DNA of 5,127 nt from CAZWXH01 sp964637725 (GTDB lineage Bacteria; Bacillota_I; Bacilli_A; Erysipelotrichales; Coprobacillaceae): positions 1 through 5,127 of the forward strand of contig CAZWXH010000118.1 of the NCBI GenBank assembly GCA_964637725.1. Reading direction: 5' to 3'. The position numbers and the translations under genes were made by a program. This document shows, piece after piece, positions 1-5,127 of this stretch (the first letter of the stretch is position 1; each line of letters starts with the position of its first letter). The notes below the pieces were generated by a model, which was not told where the DNA came from, ran no database searches, and saw only the letters and a list, made by a program, of their open reading frames with translations.

Positions 1-32
1 AAAAAAAGAACGTGGGGAAACGTTCTTTTTTT
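1..32. terminator. Probable bidirectional rho-independent terminator
   Basis: The arms GAACGT (8-13) and ACGTTC (20-25) form a perfect 6-bp stem around the loop GGGGAA. Flanking A(7) at 1-7 and a T run from 26 extend the pairing and give a U-tract in either direction. On the minus strand it lies about 110 nt after the stop codon of the ABC ATPase gene, so it can end the exporter transcript. On the plus strand it would end a gene lying left of the window, which is not visible. Confidence 0.8.
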
Positions 33-70
33 TTATTTATAGACGATATATTTAGGGAGAGGGGTCGCCT

Positions 71-124
71 ATGTTTTTATTATTGTCTTTCTTAAGACAA
101 CTATATATTACAACAAATGTATGA
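71..124 (+). CDS. Possible 17-codon hydrophobic leader-like ORF (uncertain)
   Basis: The short frame ATG (71) to TGA (122-124) would encode MFLLLSFLRQLYITTNV. What draws attention is the purine-rich GGGAGAGGGG at 55-64, an acceptable Shine-Dalgarno sequence 6 nt before the ATG, in otherwise AT-rich DNA. The peptide begins with a hydrophobic stretch like small membrane peptides or the start of a type I toxin, but it is very short and matches nothing I recognise. No convincing promoter lies between it and the terminator at 1-32, and it is antisense to the 3' untranslated region of the ABC ATPase transcript. A chance ORF is quite possible. Confidence 0.15.
   Translation: MFLLLSFLRQLYITTNV
83..100. 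other. Short hairpin in the exporter 3' UTR
   Basis: TTGTCTT (83-89) and AAGACAA (94-100) are perfect 7-bp inverted arms around a 4-nt loop. Neither side is followed by a T run, so it is not a standard terminator. In the minus-strand transcript it sits between the ATPase stop codon and the terminator at 1-32, where it could stabilise or mark the 3' end. It also lies inside the possible tiny ORF at 71-124. Confidence 0.4.
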
Positions 125-140
125 ATTTATTGTGAACAAT

Positions 141-818
141 TTAAATTTTTTCTAGTTGACCTTTATGAATTCTTAATTGAATATCTAAACACGATGCAAA
201 CTCTTTTGAATGCGTAACAACAATAACGCATTTATTCTTTTCATGAGCGAGTTTAATAAATGTATCAATAATAGTTTTTGATGTTTCTTGATCTAGATTA
301 CCAGTCGGTTCATCACAAAGAATCAAATCAACATCCTTAGCAATTGCTCTTGCAATTGCTATTCTTTGTTGTTGTCCACCTGATAACTTACGAATGTCTC
401 TAGAAATTTCATCTTCATTTAAGCCTAACTCTTTTAAAATATTGTTTACATAATCTTTTTTGTTTTCTTTTTGAATATGTGATATATCAAGTGCACTCAT
501 TACATTCTGATAGGCATTCATATAATGAATAAGATTATATGATTGGAAAACAATAGAGACATGATGACGACGATACTTTGTTAATCCAATCTCTTGAATG
601 TCTTTGTTATTGTAAAGCACTGTTCCACTTCGAGGATTATCTAATCCTCCTGCTAAGACAAGGGAAGTCGTTTTACCACTTCCACTTGCGCCTACAATGG
701 CATAGGCTTTTCCTTTTTCAAATTGATAATTCGCATTCTTTAAAATATGAACTTGTCTTGATCCATCTTGATAATAATAACAAACATCTTTAAAGATTAA
801 AATCATATTTTCTTCCAT
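141..818 (-). CDS. ABC transporter ATP-binding protein, MacB/LolD type
   Basis: This 225-residue cytoplasmic ATPase powers the permease encoded just upstream. All nucleotide-binding motifs are intact: Walker A GASGSGKT (43-50), Q-loop glutamine 92 in FQSYNL, signature LSGGQQQR (145-152), Walker B LILCDE with catalytic Glu170, D-loop NLD (174-176) and switch His203. The PTGNLD sequence after Walker B and the size are typical of the MacB/LolD/FtsE group, which work with four-helix FtsX-fold permeases and often move lipoproteins, peptides or antimicrobials by a mechanotransmission mechanism. The start at 818 is preferred over the internal Met5 because AGGAGGGG (823-830) is correctly spaced before it. 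That SD lies in the last codons of the permease gene and only one base separates the two genes, so translation is probably coupled. The substrate cannot be read from this sequence. Confidence 0.95.
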   Translation of the reverse strand: MEENMILIFKDVCYYYQDGSRQVHILKNANYQFEKGKAYAIVGASGSGKTTSLVLAGGLDNPRSGTVLYNNKDIQEIGLTKYRRHHVSIVFQSYNLIHYMNAYQNVMSALDISHIQKENKKDYVNNILKELGLNEDEISRDIRKLSGGQQQRIAIARAIAKDVDLILCDEPTGNLDQETSKTIIDTFIKLAHEKNKCVIVVTHSKEFASCLDIQLRIHKGQLEKI

Positions 819-819
819 A

Positions 820-2250
820 TTACCCCTCCTTCTTAATTAAGATTTCTCTAGGTGATAATCTTGATATATATATTGATGGCAAAGCTATTGATACTAAACA
901 TATTGCTCCAGTAATCATTAATAATTGAATAACAGTTGTTGATGTTATTGAAACATCTAATTCAGTATGAGTCGGTGTTTGCATTGCTTTATCAAAGAAA
1001 CTCGATTTTCCTTGATTTCCTTGTGTTATTTCTTCATCATCACCCATAGTCATTATTACTTGGCTACTACTTTGTGTCCCCTCTAACATTGAGCTCACAA
1101 CATTAGAAACCATTTTCCCTGTTCCTAAAGAAATTGTAAATGCTATCAATGCAATAAAAAGAACCTCAAGTAATTGTTGTAGTATAATCTTTATTCTCGC
1201 TTGTCCTAAAGATAAGAAAACACCAAATTCGTAGAATCGACTTCTTAAAGTTAAGATAAGAATTAAACATAAAATGACACTACCTGCTATAATGACTACC
1301 CATAAGAAGATACTCGCAAATGACTCCATATTCTCTAATGAAGCGATACTGCTTTGATAAGCCATATCATTGGCATCTAATGAAAAAGTATCAAAATCAA
1401 TATCTGTCTTTTCCTTAGCTAGAGATTTAAATGAGTCTATATGATCTGGATCATCAAGATAATATGTTGCACTACTAATTTCAGTCGTACTACTGTTTAA
1501 AGTTTGAGCAGTTTGTAAACCAGTATAGATTTGATTATAGGGACTTTGTCTATTACTCATCATCCCACCCATCTGACTAGCTGTTTTTATTTCATAAATA
1601 CCCACTACTTCTAATTCTACTTTCACTTCTTCATTATCATCATTTGTTGTTGTCACAACAAATTTATCTCCTACACTCAAATCATTATCACTTGCCACAT
1701 TTGTTTCAATAACACAATATCCTTTATCATTATCTTCTTTAGTTAATAATCGTCCTTCTTTTAAAGCATAATTTTCGTTTTTAAAAGAAGATAAATTTTC
1801 CATACTTGTATTTCCTACAACAGTAAAATCATTTTGATCCATCATTGGTTTTGTTGATTCACCAAAAGATGGTCGATTGGTTAATATCTCTTGACTTGCT
1901 TCCATAGCAACTGGATCAATATCTTCACTTGTTACACTCGCATTTATAGTGTAGTTGTAGTTTTTTACATATTGTAATTTTTTTAATTGATCAGCCATTT
2001 CTAATGTTATTGGAGTTAAAACATCCTCCATTGTTGAACCCTTTTCTCTATCCTTCATCATATTTTGCATATTGTATGACAAAGTGACATCACTTCCCAA
2101 AGAAGTTCTCACTTGGTCCATTGACTTTGTTGTTGCTTCCTTTATTGATAATCCAGCTATCACAAGATTGGCAACTACACACATTAATATAAATAATAAA
2201 ACACTCTTTCCAATACTTTTCTTAATACTTAACAAAGCATTCTTAAACAT
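820..2250 (-). CDS. ABC transporter permease, MacB/FtsX-fold, large extracellular domain
   Basis: This 476-residue membrane protein has the MacB plan: a short N-terminal cytoplasmic segment, TM1 at about 16-36, an extracellular domain of about 270 residues (MacB_PCD-like), then TM2 (about 311-335), TM3 (about 357-378) and TM4 (about 437-462). The stretch after TM2, RSRFYEFGVFLSLGQ, is the conserved FtsX-domain coupling region that contacts the ATPase, and the C-terminal SPREIL is typical. The ectodomain is rich in Asn, Ser, Asp and Thr, lacks cysteine in its early part, and carries Met clusters (MQNMM at 61-65, MGGMM at 227-231). The loop between TM3 and TM4 is long (about 57 residues) and polar. 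AGGAGG at 2258-2263 lies 7 nt before the ATG. Gram-positive MacB-like exporters often have a separate membrane fusion protein, but none is present here. Family is secure; an exported peptide or lipid substrate is inferred from it. Confidence 0.92.
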   Translation of the reverse strand: MFKNALLSIKKSIGKSVLLFILMCVVANLVIAGLSIKEATTKSMDQVRTSLGSDVTLSYNMQNMMKDREKGSTMEDVLTPITLEMADQLKKLQYVKNYNYTINASVTSEDIDPVAMEASQEILTNRPSFGESTKPMMDQNDFTVVGNTSMENLSSFKNENYALKEGRLLTKEDNDKGYCVIETNVASDNDLSVGDKFVVTTTNDDNEEVKVELEVVGIYEIKTASQMGGMMSNRQSPYNQIYTGLQTAQTLNSSTTEISSATYYLDDPDHIDSFKSLAKEKTDIDFDTFSLDANDMAYQSSIASLENMESFASIFLWVVIIAGSVILCLILILTLRSRFYEFGVFLSLGQARIKIILQQLLEVLFIALIAFTISLGTGKMVSNVVSSMLEGTQSSSQVIMTMGDDEEITQGNQGKSSFFDKAMQTPTHTELDVSITSTTVIQLLMITGAICLVSIALPSIYISRLSPREILIKKEG

Positions 2251-2257
2251 TTAAATT

Positions 2258-2279
2258 CCTCCTTTATAATCAAAGTATA
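2258..2279 (-). promoter_or_regulatory. Possible promoter -10 and RBS of the exporter operon
   Basis: On the minus strand TATACT (2274-2279) is a fair -10 hexamer. The matching -35 region is poor: TTTTTC at 2296-2301 with a 16-bp spacer is the best I see. Transcription would start around 2267, just ahead of the AGGAGG at 2258-2263, giving a very short leader. It is supported mainly by the terminator that precedes it and the need for expression of the exporter pair. Read-through from the upstream cluster is the alternative. Confidence 0.35.
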
Positions 2280-2314
2280 AATCAATATTTCTAATGAAAA
2301 ATCGATATACTGTG
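2271..2314. repeat. Inverted repeat, possible operator upstream of the exporter
   Basis: CAAAGTATA (2271-2279) and TATACTGTG (2306-2314) are inverted copies matching at 8 of 9 positions, separated by 26 bp. The left arm includes the candidate -10 hexamer of the exporter promoter, so a dimeric regulator bound here could block or loop the promoter. In such AT-rich DNA a chance match is possible, and no regulator gene lies in the window. Confidence 0.3.
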
Positions 2315-2320
2315 TGAAAA

Positions 2321-2347
2321 TAAAGAAAAAAGATCAATTAGATCTTT
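2321..2347 (-). terminator. Weak rho-independent terminator after the DUF308-hydrolase gene
   Basis: Read on the minus strand, AAAGATC (2347-2341) pairs with GATCTTT (2335-2329) around a 5-nt loop, followed by a T-rich run with one C (down to about 2321). The stem is 7 bp with only two G-C pairs, and its first bases are part of the TAA stop codon at 2346-2348. It probably ends the VanZ cluster transcript incompletely, allowing some read-through into the exporter genes. Confidence 0.6.
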
Positions 2348-3584
2348 ATTCATTAATATAAATATGTTTCTCTAAGACTCTAGAGTTCTCTTTTTTAGAT
2401 TCTTCTTCTAAATAACTATAATATGTACCAGGCGTAATAATTCCATTCATATTAACAATATCTATACCAGACTTCCCAACAATTCTATCTGCTAATAATA
2501 CACAGTTTGTTGTCATCACAAAATAATGTTTAAATTGTCCCTTTTTAAATTTATAAAATAATGCCTTTGTATTTTGATATAAGCGACTGGCATAGTCATT
2601 TGCACTCTTGTCTTCAAAACAAGGAGGAAACCACTCAATTAAGCCGACTTTAAATTGTTGAATTGTTTCAAGGACTTTCTCTTTTTGATATTCATCAACA
2701 TATAATGTATATCCAAAGATTCCACTTGTGGGATCATCTTTTAAACAAAAAGGAATATAAACATCTTTATTCACTTCAAACAACACACCATCACCCATTG
2801 CTCCCATAAAATGATTAGAATGATCATCATACGCTCCATATGCAATCACTTTATTATCATAACATATATCAACATGACCAATAGCTCCAAAACCATCTTT
2901 ACTCACATGTACTAATACTTCAATTGGTGAAGTGGTATGACTTTGATAAATGACTTTATCATCCACTTCCAAATGGTGATTGATATTTTCTAAGACAAGT
3001 CTTGGAAATAAAGCTTCTAGAAAGATGGGCAAAGAAACACGAACCCTTCTCTTTAAAGAGTTTTTGCGATTCTCAGATAAAAGTTCTCTCATTGAACGAC
3101 CAACATATTTCAACCCTATATAAATCATATATACAGCACAAATTCTTGTCATATCTGCAGCATGTATATAGGGTGATAATAAAAATGAAATAGCCACAAA
3201 CAACAATACTAGAGAAGATACTAAGAAGGCAATTCTTCCTGATACCTTTTCTTTTTTATAATAGTAATATGTTATAAATTGTGATACTCCTGTTATACAT
3301 ATATATAATGCAAAGATGATAACGACTAGTGACATCGGTAATTTTGGCACAAATATAAATAAACATCCAAAAGCAATACTTATAAGCAATTGGACTAAGT
3401 TTTGTTTTTTCCCTTGTAACAACTGCACAAGATTATATAAGGCATTAAAAATAATAATACTTCCTAACACAACAACAATTATATAAATAAAAGAAGATGA
3501 GTTCACAAGTGCAAAAATTCCTAAAAATATGAGTCCTAATCCAATCAAGAAAGTGAGAAAGAAGTGATATTTATTTTCAATCAT
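2346..3584 (-). CDS. DUF308/HdeD-like membrane protein fused to putative cysteine hydrolase domain
   Basis: This 412-residue protein has two parts. Residues 8-165 form six hydrophobic helices (about 8-27, 32-52, 64-80, 84-108, 117-137, 145-165) in the paired-helix style of DUF308/HdeD proteins. Residues 215-395 look like a permuted papain-fold domain of the NlpC/P60, YiiX or DUF4105 kind: IGHVDI with His237 and Asp239, a following YGAYD, then TTNC with Cys361 after a beta/alpha region. The His-then-Cys order and spacing suggest a catalytic dyad, which is inference from pattern. Positive residues after helix 6 (KNSLKRRVR, 174-182) favour a cytoplasmic C-terminal domain, although the hydrophobic segment near 184-197 makes topology uncertain. 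The start overlaps the previous stop as ATGA and has no good SD, so translation probably depends on reinitiation after the NusG_II gene. HdeD itself is an acid-stress protein; that role should not be carried over here. Confidence 0.75.
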   Translation of the reverse strand: MIENKYHFFLTFLIGLGLIFLGIFALVNSSSFIYIIVVVLGSIIIFNALYNLVQLLQGKKQNLVQLLISIAFGCLFIFVPKLPMSLVVIIFALYICITGVSQFITYYYYKKEKVSGRIAFLVSSLVLLFVAISFLLSPYIHAADMTRICAVYMIYIGLKYVGRSMRELLSENRKNSLKRRVRVSLPIFLEALFPRLVLENINHHLEVDDKVIYQSHTTSPIEVLVHVSKDGFGAIGHVDICYDNKVIAYGAYDDHSNHFMGAMGDGVLFEVNKDVYIPFCLKDDPTSGIFGYTLYVDEYQKEKVLETIQQFKVGLIEWFPPCFEDKSANDYASRLYQNTKALFYKFKKGQFKHYFVMTTNCVLLADRIVGKSGIDIVNMNGIITPGTYYSYLEEESKKENSRVLEKHIYINE

Positions 3585-3931
3585 TGAACACCATCATCTT
3601 TTGCACTTTGTGTGACATATATTTGATTTGGAACACAAATAATATTTTTAGACTCGCCCTCTTTAACCCAGCCTATTTTTTCACAATCATGATTTGGACA
3701 ATCAACATTAACAGCATGATATTTTTGATCTTTAACCTCTAAAGAAAAATTACCATAATCTCCTTTATAAGTATATGTTTTATTCACATTAATATCGATA
3801 GTTGCTATTGCTTTATCTTTATAGAAAACTTCAACAATTTCCTTTTCTCCTTGTGTCATCATATATACAAAATATCCAATTCCAATATTTATACATAATA
3901 TAGCAATCACAATCATATCTTTTTTCTTCAT
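3581..3931 (-). CDS. NusG domain II-containing membrane-anchored protein
   Basis: The 116-residue product has a positively charged start (MKKKD), one membrane helix (about 6-25) and a small extracellular domain. The domain ends in the NusG_II (DUF1312) signature: Cys78 and Cys83 in CPNHDC, GWVKEGE, then IICVPNQIYV with Cys99. This family shares only a fold with NusG domain II and lacks the NGN transcription domain, so it is not a transcription factor. In other Bacillota, NusG_II proteins commonly sit beside ApbE or Gx-transporter genes linked to extracytoplasmic flavin and electron transfer; neither is present here. The RBS is AGGGGG around 3940-3946, overlapping the VanZ stop codon TAG, with a 12-nt intergenic gap. 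The stop (TGA) overlaps the next gene's ATG. The family call is firm and the function unknown. Confidence 0.88.
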   Translation of the reverse strand: MKKKDMIVIAILCINIGIGYFVYMMTQGEKEIVEVFYKDKAIATIDINVNKTYTYKGDYGNFSLEVKDQKYHAVNVDCPNHDCEKIGWVKEGESKNIICVPNQIYVTQSAKDDGVQ

Positions 3932-3943
3932 TTCAAAATCCCC

Positions 3944-4609
3944 CTAATCTTTATATATACGTTCCATGCCCAAAACTTTCAAACAAGTGTACATAAACAT
4001 AACACCCGTTAAATTTAAAATCAAATCATCAATATCACCACTTCCAATTCTAAGAAAAACTTGACATATTTCAACACCTGTAATCATTAATAAAAGTGTT
4101 ATAAAAAATATTATCCATTTTCTCTGTCTTTTAAATAAAAGTGGTAAGAAATATGCCATAGGCATAAACACAACAAAATTACCAAGAATATTTCTTAATA
4201 AAGTTTCAATTGTGACATAACCATTTTGATAGCCATTCATAAATAAACGAATAGACGCAAATGGTTCTATATTGACATTATACTTTAAATACTCTTCTAA
4301 AGTTGTTAAATATGATAAACTTTTTCTTCCAAAGTCAGGATCAAGAAACAACACATAGATTAAATTTAAAACATATAATACAAAAAGAAATATTTGAGCT
4401 CTTTTCATATTTTTCTTCTTGGTTTTTTTATTTGCAGAAATATTAATGAAATAAGTGTATCCAATAACACTTAATACCTCTATACAAATTAATATAAGTT
4501 TCTCTATTAATGTAAAAGTTAATTCAGATGATATAGTATATATACCTTGCAAAAATAGTGTAATCATAAGAATTATTAAAAATATATAGCTAGTTTTTTG
4601 TGTTTTCAT
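3944..4609 (-). CDS. VanZ-family membrane protein
   Basis: The 221-residue protein has about six hydrophobic helices (8-26, 34-56, 70-89, 139-159, 163-182, 191-212) with a basic loop KKTKKKNMKR (61-70). The VanZ signature is clear: NIEPF (113-117), NILGNFVVFMPMAYFLP (140-156), Glu180 and Gln183 in GVEICQ, and GDIDDLILNLTG (191-202). VanZ proteins are polytopic membrane proteins of uncertain biochemistry; the founding member gives low-level teicoplanin resistance, but most family members are not in glycopeptide gene clusters and nothing here points to vanA-type genes. It is the first gene of the three-gene leftward cluster. The ATG at 4609 is preferred because a basic MKTQK start leads directly into the first helix, but no Shine-Dalgarno sequence precedes it and the promoter lies so close that the mRNA may be leaderless. 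Confidence 0.9.
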   Translation of the reverse strand: MKTQKTSYIFLIILMITLFLQGIYTISSELTFTLIEKLILICIEVLSVIGYTYFINISANKKTKKKNMKRAQIFLFVLYVLNLIYVLFLDPDFGRKSLSYLTTLEEYLKYNVNIEPFASIRLFMNGYQNGYVTIETLLRNILGNFVVFMPMAYFLPLLFKRQRKWIIFFITLLLMITGVEICQVFLRIGSGDIDDLILNLTGVMFMYTCLKVLGMERIYKD

Positions 4610-4615
4610 AGTTTA

Positions 4616-4644
4616 ATGTTATATAAGTTAAAAACATAAGTCAA
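4616..4644 (-). promoter_or_regulatory. Promoter of the VanZ cluster
   Basis: On the minus strand the -35 hexamer TTGACT (4639-4644) matches consensus at five of six positions. With a 17-bp spacer the -10 would be TAACAT (4616-4621); the alternative TATAAC (4618-4623) is nearer consensus but with a 15-bp spacer. In either case the start of transcription falls at or within a few bases of the VanZ ATG at 4609. Confidence 0.6.
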
Positions 4645-4671
4645 TAAATTTATATTTCTTTGTGATAATTC

Positions 4672-4700
4672 TTTTCATATATACAAATAGAGTGTATAAT
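4672..4700 (+). promoter_or_regulatory. Strong promoter of the EIIB gene
   Basis: A perfect -10 TATAAT (4695-4700) lies 17 bp after the -35 TTTTCA (4672-4677), which matches four of six consensus bases. The predicted start is near 4707, leaving a leader of about 38 nt. It is arranged back to back with the VanZ promoter; the two -35 elements are 27 bp apart. No catabolite-response (cre-like) element is apparent. Confidence 0.75.
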
Positions 4701-4725
4701 GAATACAGGACTTAATATAATATAC

Positions 4726-4732
4726 AAGGAGG
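4726..4732 (+). promoter_or_regulatory. Ribosome binding site of the EIIB gene, long spacing
   Basis: AAGGAGG is a near-perfect Shine-Dalgarno sequence but sits 12 nt before the ATG at 4745, longer than the usual 5-9 nt. No ATG, GTG or TTG lies closer in the same frame (an in-frame TAA at 4739-4741 blocks extension), and the protein begins exactly as EIIB proteins do, so the start stands. Confidence 0.8.
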
Positions 4733-4744
4733 AAATATAAGTAT

Positions 4745-5074
4745 ATGTTAAAAATTATGTTAGCATGTAGTGCTGGTATGTCTACAAGTTTATTAGTAAC
4801 ACGTATGGAAAAAGCTGCTGCTGAAAGAGGATTAGAATGTAAAATCTGGGCTGTTAGTGAAACTCAATTATCTATTGAATATGGAAATGATCCATGTGAT
4901 GTTTTATTAATTGGGCCTCAAGTAAGATTCCGTTTAAATGGTATCAAAGAACAAACTAGAGGAGAAGTACCAGTTGAAGTTATTGATATGAGAACTTATG
5001 GTATGATGGATGGTTCTAAAGTTCTTGATCAAGCTTTAAAAATGTTAGAAGATTTTAAAAATGAAAAGAAATAA
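4745..5074 (+). CDS. PTS lactose/cellobiose-family EIIB component
   Basis: The 109-residue cytoplasmic phosphocarrier takes a phosphate from EIIA onto its cysteine and passes it to the sugar entering through EIIC. The family hallmarks are all present: MLACSAGMSTSLLV with the phosphorylated Cys8 and its P-loop, GPQVRF (57-62), and DMRTYGMMDG (81-90). Length is normal (about 100-106 residues is usual). Sequence resembles cellobiose/chitobiose (CelA/ChbB/LicB-like) more than the lactose EIIB domain, but the sugar cannot be told. It has its own strong promoter and is followed at once by a terminator, so it is transcribed alone with no EIIA, EIIC, glycosidase or regulator beside it in the window. 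It may serve a permease encoded elsewhere. Confidence 0.95.
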   Translation: MLKIMLACSAGMSTSLLVTRMEKAAAERGLECKIWAVSETQLSIEYGNDPCDVLLIGPQVRFRLNGIKEQTRGEVPVEVIDMRTYGMMDGSKVLDQALKMLEDFKNEKK

Positions 5075-5100
5075 GAATTCCGTAATGGAATTCTTTTTTT
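5073..5100 (+). terminator. Rho-independent terminator of the EIIB gene
   Basis: GAATTCC (5075-5081) and GGAATTC (5087-5093) form a perfect 7-bp stem with loop GTAAT, lengthened by two A-T pairs, and are followed by seven T residues. The stem begins within the TAA stop codon. It is a strong terminator and shows the EIIB gene is the last gene of its transcript. Confidence 0.92.
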
Positions 5101-5110
5101 ATTGAAAAGA

Positions 5111-5127
5111 AAAGCCTGTCTTGCGAC
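5111..5127. other. Left half of a probable hairpin cut by the window edge
   Basis: AAAGCCTGTC (5111-5120) is followed by TTGC and then GAC (5125-5127), which begins the complement of the left arm. If the sequence continues AGGCTTT, this is a second terminator, probably for a convergent gene to the right. Only three closing bases are visible, so this is a prediction. Confidence 0.3.

Noticed and set aside
129..140. Small palindrome ATTGT-GA-ACAAT as an operator
   Set aside because: It has only 5-bp arms, is located just after the ATPase stop codon, and has no promoter nearby; expected by chance in AT-rich DNA.
578..793. Rightward open frame of 71 codons
   Set aside because: It lies wholly antisense to the well-supported ABC ATPase gene, has no SD, and its product has no recognisable motif.
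2072..2254. Rightward open frame of 60 codons
   Set aside because: It is antisense to the 5' end of the permease gene, without SD or family features.
3002..3193. Rightward open frame of 63 codons
   Set aside because: It is antisense to the DUF308-hydrolase gene and shows no motif or RBS.
3581..3931. Reading the NusG_II protein as transcription factor NusG
   Set aside because: It has a membrane anchor and lacks the N-terminal NGN domain and KOW motif.
3944..4609. Calling VanZ a glycopeptide resistance gene
   Set aside because: No vanHAX, vanRS or vanY genes are nearby, and most VanZ-family proteins have other or unknown roles.
4716..4721. Second TATAAT as another EIIB promoter
   Set aside because: No -35-like hexamer lies at suitable distance, and it is too close to the SD; the TATAAT at 4695-4700 is better.
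1..5127. Mobile element or CRISPR array
   Set aside because: No transposase or integrase coding sequence, no terminal inverted repeats with target duplications, and no regularly spaced direct repeats were seen.

Overview
The window is AT-rich DNA from a low-GC Gram-positive bacterium (Bacillota). Strong AGGAGG-type ribosome binding sites, compact head-to-tail operons, standard stop usage (TAA, TAG and one TGA) and the gene families (VanZ, small membrane NusG_II protein, DUF308, cellobiose-type PTS IIB) all fit. The mixture recalls gut Erysipelotrichia or Coprobacillaceae-like anaerobes, but that placement is an inference from style, not from a marker gene. No rRNA, tRNA, CRISPR array, transposase or other mobile element is visible.

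Layout from left to right: a probable bidirectional terminator (1-32) and a short non-coding stretch, which may hold a 17-codon ORF. Then comes a leftward pair encoding a MacB/LolCDE-type ABC exporter (permease 820-2250, ATPase 141-818). It is separated by a 95-bp gap, holding a weak terminator and a possible promoter, from a second leftward cluster of three genes: VanZ-family membrane protein (3944-4609), single-pass NusG domain II protein (3581-3931), and a six-helix DUF308/HdeD-like membrane protein fused to a putative NlpC/P60- or DUF4105-like cysteine hydrolase domain (2346-3584). A 135-bp divergent promoter region (4610-4744) follows, then a rightward, apparently monocistronic PTS EIIB gene of the lactose/cellobiose family (4745-5074) with its own strong promoter and terminator. 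The right edge seems to cut through another hairpin.

How the parts may work together: the VanZ/NusG_II/DUF308-hydrolase genes are tightly packed (12-nt gap, then an ATGA overlap), so they are probably co-translated and may form a membrane-associated envelope-modifying or stress module of unknown substrate. The ABC exporter immediately downstream could be expressed with it by read-through or from its own promoter; it could extrude a peptide, lipid or antimicrobial. The EIIB gene is functionally separate: a phosphocarrier whose IIA and IIC partners are not in the window.

The most unusual items are the DUF308-hydrolase fusion and its operon, the lack of any Shine-Dalgarno sequence before VanZ with a promoter placed as for a leaderless mRNA, and the Met-rich extracellular domain of the exporter permease.
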